In this document: piece after piece, positions 12,391 to 26,781 of the stretch
How positions within the stretch are numbered: the stretch's first letter is position 1
Layout of the letters: the number at the start of each line of letters is the position of its first letter
NCBI RefSeq assembly: GCF_009870125.1
Contig: NC_046683.1
Span: 63,441,869 to 63,505,868 of the forward strand
Source of the DNA: Drosophila pseudoobscura
Taxonomy: Eukaryota; Arthropoda; Insecta; Diptera; Drosophilidae
DNA: 64,000 nucleotides
Direction of reading: 5' to 3'
Program-made: the position numbers and the translations under genes
The notes under the pieces: generated by a model
Databases searched by the model: none
Told to the model about the DNA's origin: nothing
The model's input: the letters and a program-made list of their open reading frames with translations, nothing else

Positions 12391-15300
12391 CCATCATTGA
12401 ATTTGCCAAAAATCGGCCTCATTTTCGAAGTCGAGATTTTGATGCCGATCGACAGTCTGGATCCCCATGATCCTGGCCGAGTAGGTCCTGGACCGATCTG
12501 GCCCCATTTGTCTGAGATATAGCATTCCAAAGATTCGGATTTTCACACCATTAAAATACTGGTTTCTTCTGCACGCTATATCTCGACTATTTATGGGCCG
12601 ATTGGGGCGTGGCATGTCTTTTTGTGATCGGGAGAGTCTTGCCAATCGATTGGCACCGGAAAAAGGGACATTCAGGTCCTCACGATTTTCGCAAAAAATC
12701 ATGATGTAACCATCATTGAATTTGCCAAAAATCGGCCTCATTTTCGAAGTCGAGATTTCGATGCCGATCGACAGGCTGGATCCTTGCGATCCTGGGAGAG
12801 TCGGTCCTTGACCGATCTGGCCCCTTTTGTCTGAGATATAGCCTTCCAAAGATTCTGATTTTCACACCATTAAAATACTGGTTTCTTCTGCACGCTGTAT
12901 CTCGACTATGTATGGACCGATTGGGGCGTGGCATGTCTTTTTGTGATCGGGAGAGTCTTGCCAATCGATTGGCACCGGAAAAAGGGACATTCAGGTCCTC
13001 ACGATTTTCGCAAAAAATCATGATGAATTTGCCAAAAATCGGCCTCATTTTCGAAGTCGAGATTTTGATGCCGATCGACAGTCTGGATCCGCGCGATCCT
13101 GGGCGATTTGATCCTGCACCGATATGGCCCAATTTGTCTGAGATATAGCATTCCAAAGATTCGGATTTTCACACCATTAAAATACTGGTTTCTTCTGCAC
13201 GCTGTATCTCGACTATGTATGGGTCGATCGGGGCGTGGCATGTCTTTTTGTGATCGGGAGAGTCTTGCCAATCGATTGGCACCGGAAAAAGGGACATCCA
13301 TGTCCTCACGATTTTCGTAAAAAATCATGATGTAACCATCATTGAATTTGCCAAAAATCGGCCTCATTTTCGAAGTCGAGATTTTGATGCCGATCGACAG
13401 TCTGGATCCGCGCGATCCTGGGCGATTTGATCCTGCACCGATCTGGCCCCATTTGTCTGAGATATAGCATTCCAAAGATTCGGATTTTCACACCATTAAA
13501 ATACTGGTTTCTTCTGCACGCTATATCTCGACTATGTATGGGTCGATCGGGGCGTGGCATGTCTTTTTGTGATCGGGAGAGTCTTGCCAATCGATTGGCA
13601 CCGGAAAAAGGGACATCCATGTCCTCACGATTTTCGTAAAAAATCATGATGTAACCATCATTGAATGTGCCAAAAATCGGCCTCATTTTCGAAGTCGAGA
13701 TTTTGATGCCGATCGACAGTCTGGATCCGCGCGATCCTGGGCGATTTGATCCTGCACCGATATGGCCCCATTTGTCTGAGATATAGCATTCCAAAGATTC
13801 GGATTTTCACACCATTAAAATACTGGTTTCTTCTGCACGCTATATCTCGACTATGTATGGGTCGATCGGGGCGTGGCATGTCTTTTTGTGATCGGGAGAG
13901 TCTTGCCAATCGATTGGCACCGGAAAAAGGGACATCCATGTCCTCACGATTTTCGTAAAATATCATGATGTAACCATCATTGAATTTGCCAAAAATCGGC
14001 CTCATTTTCGAAGTCGAGATTTTGATGCCGATCGACAGTCTGGATCCCCATGATCCTGGCCGAGTAGGTCCTGCACCGATCTGGCCCCATTTGTCTGAGA
14101 TATAGCATTCCAAAGATTCGGATTTTCACACCATTAAAATACTGGTTTCTTCTGCACGCTATATCTCGACTATTTATGGGCCGATCGGGGCGTGGCATGT
14201 CTTTTTGTGATCGGGAGAGTCCCGACAATCGATTGGCATCAGAAAAAGGGACATAACCATCATTGAATGTGCCAAAAATCGGCCTCATTTTCGAAGTCGA
14301 GATTTTGATGCCGATCGACAGTCTGGATCCGCGCGATCCTGGGCGATTTGATCCTGCACCGATCTGGCCCCATTTGTCTGAGATATAGCATTCCAAAGAT
14401 TCGGATTTTCACACCATTAAAATACTGGTTTCTTCTGCACGCTATATCTCGACTATTTATGGGCCGATCGGGGCGTGGCATGTCTTTTTGTGATCGGGAG
14501 AGTCTTGCCAATCGATTGGCACCGGAAAAAAGGACATCCATGTCCTCACGATTTTCGCAAAAAATCATGATGTAACCATCATTGAATTTGCCAAAAATCG
14601 GCCTCATTTTCGAAGTCGAGATTTTGATGCCGATCGACAGTCTGGATCCGCGCGATCCTGGGCGATTTGATCCTGCACCGATCTGGCCCCATTTGTCTGA
14701 GATATAGCATTCCAAAGATTCGGATTTTCACACCATTAAAATACTGGTTTCTTCTGCACGCTATATCTCGACTATGTATGGGTCGATCGGGGCGTGGCAT
14801 GTCTTTTTGTGATCGGGAGAGTCTTGCCAATCGATTGGCACCGGAAAAAGGGACATCCATGTCCTCACGATTTTCGTAAAAAATCATGATGTAACCATCA
14901 TTGAATTTGCCAAAAATCGGCCTCATTTTCGAAGTCGAGATTTTGATGCCGATCGACAGTCTGGATCCGCGCGATCCTGGGCGATTTGATCTTGCACCGA
15001 TCTGGCCCCATTTGTCTGAGATATAGCATTCCAAAGATTCGGATTTTCACACCATTAAAATACTGGTTTCTTCTGCACGCTATATCTCGACTGTTTATGG
15101 GCCGATCGGGGCGTGGCATGTCTTTTTGTGATCGGGAGAGTCCTGACAATCGATTGGCATCAGAAAAAGGGACATCCATGTCCTCACGATTTTCGTAAAA
15201 AATCATGATGTAACCATCATTGAAATTGCCAAAAATCGGCCTCATTTTCGAAGTCGAGATTTTGATGCCGATCGACAGTCTGGATCCGCGCGATCCTGGG

Positions 15301-18300
15301 CGATTTGATCCTGCACCGATCTGGCCCCATTTGTCTGAGATATAGCATTCCAAAGATTCGGATTTTCACACCATTAAAATACTGGTTTCTTCTGCACGCT
15401 ATATCTCGACTATGTATGGGTCGATCGGGGCGTGGCATGTCTTTTTGTGATCGGGAGAGTCTTGCCAATCGATTGGCACCGGAAAAAGGGACATCCATGT
15501 CCTCACGATTTTCGTAAAAAATCATGATGTAACCATCATTGAATTTGCCAAAAATCGGCCTCATTTTCGAAGTCGAGATTTTGATGCCGATCGACAGTCT
15601 GGATCCGCGCGATCCTGGGCGATTTGATCCTGCACCGATCTGGCCCCATTTGTCTGAGATATAGCATTCCAAAGATTCGGATTTTCACACCATTAAAATA
15701 CTGGTTTCTTCTGCACGCTATATCTCGACTATGTATGGGTCGATCGGGGCGTGGCATGTCTTTTTGTGATCGGGAGAGTCTTGCCAATCGATTGGCACCG
15801 GAAAAAGGGACATCCATGTCCTCACGATTTTCGTAAAAAATCATGATGTAACCATCATTGAATTTGCCAAAAATCGGCCTCATTTTCGAAGTCGAGATTT
15901 TGATGCCGATCGACAGTCTGGATCCGCGCGATCCTGGGCGATTTGATCCTGCACCGATCTGGCCCCATTTGTCTGAGATATAGCATTCCAAAGATTCGGA
16001 TTTTCACACCATTAAAATACTGGTTTCTTCTGCACGCTATATCTCGACTGTTTATGGGCCGATCGGGGCGTGGCATGTCTTTTTGTGATCGGGAGAGTCC
16101 TGACAATCGATTGGCATCAGAAAAAGGGACATCCATGTCCTCACGATTTTCGTAAAAAATCATGATGTAACCATCATTGAATTTGCCAAAAATCGGCCTC
16201 ATTTTCGAAGTCGAGATTTTGATGCCGATCGACAGTCTGGATCCGCGCGATCCTGGGCGATTTGATCTTGCACCGATCTGGCCCCATTTGTCTGAGATAT
16301 AGCATTCCAAAGATTCGGATTTTCACACCATTAAAATACTGGTTTCTTCTGCACGCTATATCTCGACTGTTTATGGGCCGATCGGGGCGTGGCATGTCTT
16401 TTTGTGATCGGGAGAGTCCTGACAATCGATTGGCATCAGAAAAAGGGACATCCATGTCCTCACGATTTTCGTAAAAAATCATGATGTAACCATCATTGAA
16501 TTTGCCAAAAATCGGCCTCATTTTCGAAGTCGAGATTTTGATGCCGATCGACAGTCTGGATCCGCGCGATCCTGGGCGATTTGATCCTGCACCGATCTGG
16601 CCCCATTTGTCTGAGATATAGCATTCCAAAGATTCGGATTTTCACACCATTAAAATACTGGTTTCTTCTGCACGCTATATCTCGACTATGTATGGGTCGA
16701 TCGGGGCGTGGCATGTCTTTTTGTGATCGGGAGAGTCTTGCCAATCGATTGGCACCGGAAAAAGGGACATCCATGTCCTCACGATTTTCGTAAAATATCA
16801 TGATGTAACCATCATTGAATTTGCCAAAAATCGGCCTCATTTTCGAAGTCGAGATTTTGATGCCGATCGACAGTCTGGATCCCCATGATCCTGGCCGAGT
16901 AGGTCCTGCACCGATCTGGCCCCATTTGTCTGAGATATAGCATTCCAAAGATTCGGATTTTCACACCATTAAAATACTGGTTTCTTCTGCACGCTATATT
17001 TCGACTATTTATGGGCCGATCGGGGCGTGGCATGTCTTTTTGTGATCGGGAGAGTCCTGATAACCATCATTGAATGTGCCAAAAATCGGCCTCATTTTCG
17101 AAGTCGAGATTTTGATGCCGATCGACAGTCTGGATCCGCGCGATCCTGGGCGATTTGATCCTGCACCGATCTGGCCCCATTTGTCTGAGATATAGCATTC
17201 CAAAGATTCGGATTTTCACACCATTAAAATACTGGTTTCTTCTGCACGCTATATCTCGACTATGTATGGGTCGATCGGGGCGTGGCATGTCTTTTTGTGA
17301 TCGGGAGAGTCTTGCCAATCGATTGGCACCGGAAAAAGGGACATCCATGTCCTCACGATTTTCGTAAAAAATCATGATATAACCATCATTGAATTTGCCA
17401 AAAATCGGCCTCATTTTCGAAGTCGAGATTTTGATGCCGATCGACAGTCTGGATCCGCGCGATCCTGGGCGATTTGATCCTGCACCGATCTGGCCCCATT
17501 TGTCTGAGATATAGCATTCCAAAGATTCGGATTTTCACACCATTAAAATACTGGTTTCTTCTGCACGCTATATCTCGACTATGTATGGGTCGATCGGGGC
17601 GTGGCATGTCTTTTTGTGATCGGGAGAGTCTTGCCAATCGATTGGCACCGGAAAAAGGGACATCCATGTCCTCACGATTTTCGTAAAAAATCATGATGTA
17701 ACCATCATTGAATGTGCCAAAAATCGGCCTCATTTTCGAAGTCGAGATTTTGATGCCGATCGACAGTCTGGATCCGCGCGATCCTGGGCGATTTGATCCT
17801 GCACCGATCTGGCCCCATTTGTCTGAGATATAGCATTCCAAAGATTCGGATTTTCACACCATTAAAATACTGGTTTCTTCTGCACGCTATATCTCGACTA
17901 TGTATGGGTCGATCGGGGCGTGGCATGTCTTTTTGTGATCGGGAGAGTCTTGCCAATCGATTGGCACCGGAAAAAGGGACATCCATGTCCTCACGATTTT
18001 CGTAAAATATCATGATGTAACCATCATTGAATTTGCCAAAAATCGGCCTCATTTTCGAAGTCGAGATTTTGATGCCGATCGACAGTCTGGATCCCCATGA
18101 TCCTGGCCGAGTAGGTCCTGCACCGATCTGGCCCCATTTGTCTGAGATATAGCATTCCAAAGATTCGGATTTTCACACCATTAAAATACTGGTTTCTTCT
18201 GCACGCTATATCTCGACTATTTATGGGCCGATCGGGGCGTGGCATGTCTTTTTGTGATCGGGAGAGTCTTGCCAATCGATTGGCACCGGAAAAAAGGACA

Positions 18301-21300
18301 TCCATGTCCTCACGATTTTCGCAAAAAATCATGATGTAACCATCATTGAATTTGCCAAAAATCGGCCTCATTTTCGAAGTCGAGATTTTGATGCCGATCG
18401 ACAGTCTGGATCCGCGCGATCCTGGGCGATTTGATCCTGCACCGATCTGGCCCCATTTGTCTGAGATATAGCATTCCAAAGATTCGGATTTTCACACCAT
18501 TAAAATACTGGTTTCTTCTGCACGCTATATCTCGACTGTTTATGGGCCGATCGGGGCGTGGCATGTCTTTTTGTGATCGGGAGAGTCCTGACAATCGATT
18601 GGCATCAGAAAAAGGGACATCCATGTCCTCACGATTTTCGTAAAAAATCATGATGTAACCATCATTGAATGTGCCAAAAATCGGCCTCATTTTCGAAGTC
18701 GAGATTTTGATGCCGATCGACAGTCTGGATCCGCGCGATCCTGGGCGATTTGATCCTGCACCGATATGGCCCCATTTGTCTGAGATATAGCATTCCAAAG
18801 ATTCGGATTTTCACACCATTAAAATACTGGTTTCTTCTGCACGCTATATCTCGACTATGTATGGGTCGATCGGGGCGTGGCATGTCTTTTTGTGATCGGG
18901 AGAGTCTTGCCAATCCATTGGCACCGGAAAAAGGGACATCCATGTCCTCACGATTTTCGTAAAATATCATGATGTAACCATCATTGAATTTGCCAAAAAT
19001 CGGCCTCATTTTCGAAGTCGAGATTTTGATGCCGATCGACAGTCTGGATCCCCATGATCCTGGCCGAGTAGGTCCTGCACCGATCTGGCCCCATTTGTCT
19101 GAGATATAGCATTCCAAAGATTCGGATTTTCACACCATTAAAATACTGGTTTCTTCTGCACGCTATATCTCGACTATTTATGGGCCGATCGGGGCGTGGC
19201 ATGTCTTTTTGTGATCGGGAGAGTCCTGACAATCGATTGGCATCAGAAAAAGGGACATAACCATCATTGAATGTGCCAAAAATCGGCCTCATTTTCGAAG
19301 TCGAGATTTCGATGCCGATTGACAGTCTGGATCGCCATGATTCTGGGCGAGTGGGTCCTGCACCGATCGGGCCCCATTTGTCTGAGATATAGCATTCCAA
19401 AGATTCGGATTTTCACACCATTAAAATACTGGTTTCTTCTGCACGCTATATCTCGACTATGTATGGGTCGATCGGGGCGTGGCATGTCTTTCTGTGATCG
19501 GGAGAGTCCTGCCAATCGATTGGCACCGGAAAAAGGGACATCCATGTCCTCACGATTTTCGCAAAAAATCATGATGTAACCATCATTGAATTTGCCAAAA
19601 ATCGGCCTCATTTTCGAAGTCGAGATTTTGATGCCGATCGACAGTCTGGATCCGCGCGATCCTGGGCGATTTGATCCTGCACCGATCTGGCCCCATTTGT
19701 CTGAGATATAGCATTCCAAAGATTCGGATTTTCACACCATTAAAATACTGGTTTCTTCTGCACGCTATATCTCGACTATGTATAAGTCGATCGGGGCGTG
19801 GCATGTCTTTTTGTGATCGGGAGAGTCCTGCCAATCGATTGGCACCGGAAAAAGGGACATCCATGTCCTCACGATTTTCGCAAAAAATCATGATGTACCA
19901 TCATTGAATTTGCCAAAAATCGGCCTCATTTTCGAAGTCGAGATTTCGATGCCGATCGACAGGCTGGATCCTTGCGATCCTGGGAGAGTCGGTCCTTGAC
20001 CGATCTGGCCCCTTTTGTCTGAGATATAGCATTCCAAAGATTCTGATTTTCACACCATTAAAATACTGGTTTCTTCTGCACGCTATATCTCGACTATTTA
20101 TGGGCCGATCGGGGCGTGGCATGTCTTTTTGTGATCGGGAGAGTCCTGCCAATCGAGTGACACCGGAAAAAGGGACATCCATGTCCTCACGATTTTCGTA
20201 AAAAATCATGATGTAACCATCATTGAATTTGCCAAAAATCGGCCTCATTTTCGAAGTCGAGATTTCGATGCCGATTGACAGTCTGGATCGCCATGATTCT
20301 GGGCGAGTGGGTCCTGCACCGATCGGGCCCCATTTGTCTGAGATATAGCATTCCAAAGATTCGGATTTTCACACCATTAAAATACTGGTTTCTTCTGCAC
20401 GCTATATCTCGACTATTTATGGGCCGATCGGGGCGTGGCATGTCTTTTTGTGATCGGGAGAGTCCTGCCAATCGAGTGACACCGGAAAAAGGGACATCCA
20501 TGTCCTCACGATTTTCGTAAAAAATCATGATGTAACATCATTGAATTTGCCAAAAATCGGCCTCATTTTCGAAGTCGAGATTTCGATGCCGATTGACAGT
20601 CTGGATCGCCATGATTCTGGGCGAGTGGGTCCTGCACCGATCGGGCCCCATTTGTCTGAGATATAGCATTCCAAAGATTCGGATTTTCACACCATTAAAA
20701 TACTGGTTTCTTCTGCACGCTATATCTCGACTATGTATGGGTCGATCGGGGCGTGGCATGTCTTTTTGTGATCGGGAGAGTCCTGCCAATCGATTGGCAC
20801 CGGAAAAAGGGACATCCATGTCCTCACGATTTTCGCAAAAAATCATGATGTAACCATCATTGAATTTGCCAAAAATCGGCCTCATTTTCGAAGTCGAGAT
20901 TTTGATGCCGATCGACAGTCTGGATCCGCGCGATCCTGGGCGATTTGATCCTGCACCGATCTGGCCCCATTTGTCTGAGATATAGCATTCCAAAGATTCG
21001 GATTTTCACACCATTAAAATACTGGTTTCTTCTGCACGCTATATCTCGACTATGTATGGGTCGATCGGGGCGTGGCATGTCTTTTTGTGATCGGGAGAGT
21101 CCTGCCAATCGATTGGCACCGGAAAAAGGGACATCCATGTCCTCACGATTTTCGCAAAAAATCATGATGTAACCATCATTGAATTTGCCAAAAATCGGCC
21201 TCATTTTCGAAGTCGAGATTTCGATGCCGATCGACAGGCTGGATCCTTGCGATCCTGGGAGAGTCGGTCCTGCACCGATCTGGCCCCATTTGTCTGAGAT

Positions 21301-24300
21301 ATAGCATTCCAAAGATTCGGATTTTCACACCATTAAAATACTGGTTTCTTCTGCACGCTATATCTCGACTATGTATGGGTCGATCGGGGCGTGGCATGTC
21401 TTTTTGTGATCGGGAGAGTCCTGCCAATCGATTGGCACCGGAAAAAGGGACATCCATGTCCTCACGATTTTCGCAAAAAATCATGATGTAACCATCATTG
21501 AATTTGCCAAAAATCGGCCTCATTTTCGAAGTCGAGATTTTGATGCCGATCGACAGTCTGGATCCGCGCGATCCTGGGCGATTTGATCCTGCACCGATCT
21601 GGCCCCATTTGTCTGAGATATAGCATTCCAAAGATTCGGATTTTCACACCATTAAAATACTGGTTTCTTCTGCACGCTATATCTCGACTATGTATGGGTC
21701 GATCGGGGCGTGGCATGTCTTTTTGTGATCGGGAGAGTCCTGCCAATCGATTGGCACCGGAAAAAGGGACATCCATGTCCTCACGATTTTCGCAAAAAAT
21801 CATGATGTAACCATCATTGAATTTGCCAAAAATCGGCCTCATTTTCGAAGTCGAGATTTCGATGCCGATCGACAGGCTGGATCCTTGCGATCCTGGGAGA
21901 GTCGGTCCTTGACCGATCTGGCCCCTTTTGTCTGAGATATAGCATTCCAAAGATTCTGATTTTCACACCATTAAAATACTGGTTTCTTCTGCACGCTATA
22001 TCTCGACTATTTATGGGCCGATCGGGGCGTGGCATGTCTTTTTGTGATCGGGAGAGTCCTGCCAATCGAGTGACACCGGAAAAAAGGACATCCATGTCCT
22101 CACGATTTTCGCAAAAAATCATGATGTAACCATCATTGAATTTGCCAAAAATCGGCCTCATTTTCGAAGTCGAGATTTCGATGCCGATCGACAGGCTGGA
22201 TCCTTGCGATCCTGGGAGAGTCGGTCCTTGACCGATCTGGCCCCTTTTGTCTGAGATATAGCATTCCAAAGATTCGGATTTTCACACCATTAAAATACTG
22301 GTTTCTTCTGCACGCTATATCTCGACTATGTATGGGTCGATCGGGGCGTGGCATGTCTTTTTGTGATCGGGAGAGTCCTGCCAATCGATTGGCACCGGAA
22401 AAAGGGACATCCATGTCCTCACGATTTTCGCAAAAAATCATGATGTAACCATCATTGAATTTGCCAAAAATCGGCCTCATTTTCGAAGTCGAGATTTCGA
22501 TGCCGATCGACAGGCTGGATCCTTGCGATCCTGGGAGAGTCGGTCCTTGACCGATCTGGCCCCTTTTGTCTGAGATATAGCATTCCAAAGATTCGGATTT
22601 TCACACCATTAAAATACTGGTTTCTTCTGCACGCTATATCTCGACTATGTATGGGCCGATCGGGGCGTGGCATGTCTTTTTGTGATCGGGAGAGTCCTGA
22701 CAGTCGATTGGCACCGGAAAAAAGGACATCCATGTCCTCACGATTTACGCAAAAAATCATGATGTAACCATCATTGAATTTGCCAAAAATCGGCCTCATT
22801 TTCGAAGTCGAGATTTCGATGCCGATCGACAGGCTGGATCCTTGCGATCCTGGGAGAGTCGGTCCTTGACCGATCTGGCCCCTTTTGTCTGAGATATAGC
22901 ATTCCAAAGATTCTGATTTTCACACCATTAAAATACTGGTTTCTTCTGCACGCTATATCTCGACTATGTATAAGTCGATCGGGGCGTGGCATGTCTTTTT
23001 GTGATCGGGAGAGTCCTGCCAATCGATTGGCACCGGAAAAAGGGACATCCATGTCCTCACGATTTTCGCAAAAAATCATGATGTAACCATCATTGAATTT
23101 GCCAAATATCGGCCTCATTTTCGAAGTCGAGATTTCGATGCCGATCGACAGGCTGGATCCTTGCGATCCTGGGAGAGTCGGTCCTTGACCGATCTGGCCC
23201 CTTTTGTCTGAGATATAGCATTCCAAAGATTCTGATTTTCACACCATTAAAATACTGGTTTCTTCTGCACGCTATATCTCGACTATTTATGGGCCGATCG
23301 GGGCGTGGCATGTCTTTTTGTGATCGGGAGAGTCCTGCCAATCGAGTGACACCGGAAAAAGGGACATCCATGTCCTCACGATTTTCGCAAAAAATCATGA
23401 TGTAACCATCATTGAATTTGCCAAAAATCGGCCTCATTTTCGAAGTCGAGATTTTGATGCCGATCGACAGTCTGGATCCGCGCGATCCTGGGCGATTTGA
23501 TCCAGCACCGATCTGGCCCCATTTGTCTGAGATATAGCATTCCAAAGATTCGGATTTTCACACCATTAAAATACTGGTTTCTTCTGCACGCTATATCTCG
23601 ACTATGTATGGGTCGATCGGGGCGTGGCATGTCTTTTTGTGATCGGGAGAGTCCTGCCAATCGATTGGCACCGGAAAAAGGGACATCCATGTCCTCACGA
23701 TTTTCGCAAAAAATCATGATGTAACCATCATTGAATTTGCCAAAAATCGGCCTCATTTTCGAAGTCGAGATTTTGATGCCGATCGACAGTCTGGATCCGC
23801 GCGATCCTGGGCGATTTGATCCTGCACCGATCTGGCCGCATTTGTCTGAGATATAGCATTCCAAAGATTCGGATTTTCACTCCATTAAAATACTGGTTTC
23901 TTCTGCACGCTATATCTCGACTATTTATGGGTCGATCGGGGCGTGGCATGTCTTTTTGTGATCGGGAGAGTCCTGCCAATCGATTGGCACCGGAAAAAGG
24001 GACATCCATGTCCTCACGATTTTCGCAAAAAATCATGATGTAACCATCATTGAATTTGCCAAAAATCGGCCTCATTTTCGAAGTCGAGATTTCGATGCCG
24101 ATCGACAGGCTGGATCCTTGCGATCCTGGGAGAGTCGGTCCTTGACCGATCTGGCCCCTTTTGTCTGAGATATAGCATTCCAAAGATTCTGATTTTCACA
24201 CCATTAAAATACTGGTTTCTTCTGCACGCTATATCTCGACTATTTATGGGCCGATCGGGGCGTGGCATGTCTTTTTGTGATCGGGAGAGTCCTGCCAATC

Positions 24301-26781
24301 GAGTGACACCGGGAAAAGGGACATCCATGTCCTCACGATTTTCGCAAAAAATCATGATGTAACCATCATTGAATTTGCCAAAAATCGGCCTCATTTTCGA
24401 AGTCGAGATTTCGATGCCGATTGACAGTCTGGATCGCCATGATTCTGGGCGAGTGGGTCCTGCACCGATCGGGCCCCATTTGTCTGAGATATAGCATTCC
24501 AAAGATTCGGATTTTCACACCATTAAAATACTGGTTTCTTCTGCACGCTATATCTCGACTATGTATGGGCCGATCGGGGCGTGGCATGTCTTTTTGTGAT
24601 CGGGAGAGTCCTGACAGTCGATTGGCACCGGAAAAAAGGACATCCATGTCCTCACGATTTACGCAAAAAATCATGATGTAACCATCATTGAATTTGCCAA
24701 AAATCGGCCTCATTTTCGAAGTCGAGATTTTGATGCCGATCGACAGTCTGGATCCGCGCGATCCTGGGCGATTTGATCCTGCACCGATCTGGCCCCATTT
24801 GTCTGAGATATAGCATTCCAAAGATTCGGATTTTCACACCATTAAAATACTGGTTTCTTCTGCACGCTATATCTCGACTATGTATAAGTCGATCGGGGCG
24901 TGGCATGTCTTTTTGTGATCGGGAGAGTCCTGCCAATCGATTGGCACCGGAAAAAGGGACATCCATGTCCTCACGATTTTCGCAAAAAATCATGATGTAA
25001 CCATCATTGAATTTGCCAAAAATCGGCCTCATTTTCGAAGTCGAGATTTCGATGCCGATCGACAGGCTGGATCCTTGCGATCCTGGGAGAGTCGGTCCTT
25101 GACCGATCTGGCCCCTTTTGTCTGAGATATAGCATTCCAAAGATTCTGATTTTCACACCATTAAAATACTGGTTTCTTCTGCACGCTATATCTCGACTAT
25201 TTATGGGCCGATCGGGGCGTGGCATGTCTTTTTGTGATCGGGAGAGTCCTGCCAATCGAGTGACACCGGAAAAAGGGACATCCATGTCCTCACGATTTTC
25301 GTAAAAAATCATGATGTAACCATCATTGAATTTGCCAAAAATCGGCCTCATTTTCGAAGTCGAGATTTTGATGCCGATCGACAGTCTGGATCCGCGCGAT
25401 CCTGGGCGATTTGATCCTGCACCGATCTGGCCCCATTTGTCTGAGATATAGCATTCCAAAGATTCGGATTTTCACACCATTAAAATACTGGTTTCTTCTG
25501 CACGCTATATCTCGACTATGTATGGGTCGATCGGGGCGTGGCATGTCTTTTTGTGATCGGGAGAGTCTTGCCAATCGATTGGCACCGGAAAAAGGGACAT
25601 CCATGTCCTCACGATTTTCGTAAAAAATCATGATGTAACCATCATTGAATTTGCCAAAAATCGGCCTCATTTTCGAAGTCGAGATTTTGATGCCGATCGA
25701 CAGTCTGGATCCCCATGATCCTGGCCGAGTAGGTCCTGCACCGATCTGGCCCCATTTGTCTGAGATATAGCATTCCAAAGATTCGGATTTTCACACCATT
25801 AAAATACTGGTTTCTTCTGCACGCTATATCTCGACTATGTATGGGCCGATCGGGGCGTGGCATGTCTTTTTGTGATCGGGAGAGTCCTGACAGTCGATTG
25901 GCACCGGAAAAAAGGACATCCATGTCCTCACGATTTACGCAAAAAATCATGATGTAACCATCATTGAATTTGCCAAAAATCGGCCTCATTTTCGAAGTCG
26001 AGATTTTGATGCCGATCGACAGTCTGGATCCGCGCGATCCTGGGCGATTTGATCCTGCACCGATCTGGCCGCATTTGTCTGAGATATAGCATTACAAAGA
26101 TTCGGATTTTCACACCACTAAAATACTGGTTTCTTCTGCACGCTATATCTCGACTATGTATGGGTCGATCGGGGCGTGGCATGTCTTTTCGTGATCGGGA
26201 GAGTCCTGCCAATCGATTGGCACCGGAAAAAGGGACATCCATGTCCTCACGATTTTCGTAAAAAATCATGATGTAACCATCATTGAATTTGCCAAAAATC
26301 GGCCTCATTTTCGAAGTCGAGATTTTGATGCCGATCGACAGTCTGGATCTCCACGATCCTGGGCGAGTGGGTCCTGCACCCATCTGGCCCTAGTTGTCTG
26401 AGATATAGCATTCCAAAAATTCGGATTTTCACACCATTAAAATACTGGTTTCTTCTGCACGCTATATCTCGACTATGTATGGGTCAATCGGGGCGTGGCA
26501 TGTCTTTTCGTGATCGGGAGAGTCCTGACAGTCGATTGGCACCGGAAAAAGGGACATCCATGTCCTCACGATTTTCGCAAAAAATCATGATGTAACCATC
26601 ATTGAATTTGCCAAAAATCGGCCTCATTTTCGAAGTCGAGATTTCGATGCCGATCGACAGGCTGGATCCTCGCGATCCGGGGAGAGTGGGTCCTGCACCG
26701 ATCTGGCCCTATTTGTCTGAGATATAGCCTTCTAACTTTCACACCATTAAAATACTGGTTTCTTCTGTACCGAAGGCAGAA

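Larger units (their letters stand above)
4101..26767 (+). repeat. Tandem satellite array, 319-bp monomer, about 72 copies
   Basis: A continuous head-to-tail array of a 319-bp unit; the landmark CGTGGCATGT recurs at 4101, 4339, 4658 and so on to about 26,500. Most monomers differ by only a few per cent. The first unit (4101-4338) is short by about 81 bp, and the first and last units are the most diverged, as expected for array edges. Length variants: minus 24 bp (near 8345 and 8955), minus 150 bp (near 9627 and 11,391), minus 36 bp (near 14,255 and 19,258), minus 64 bp (near 17,060), minus 12 bp (near 13,025), plus 4 bp (near 7121) and single-base losses (near 19,897 and 20,536). Because 319 = 3x106+1, reading frames rotate between monomers and no protein can be encoded across the array. 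Each unit is dense in GATC and in short inverted repeats. I do not recognise it as a named satellite; it does not look like 1.688 or Responder. Confidence 0.97.

Noticed and set aside
4444..26383. Dozens of 151-codon minus-strand and 70-75-codon plus-strand open frames as a gene family
   Set aside because: They are the same frame repeated by the 319-bp satellite, overlap each other in different frames, and show no domain, promoter or independent start context.
4101..26767. Hammerhead ribozyme in the satellite monomer
   Set aside because: I looked for the CTGANGA core followed by GAAA on both strands and did not find it.
4101..26767. Transposon target-site duplication around the array
   Set aside because: The bases flanking the two ends do not match each other convincingly.
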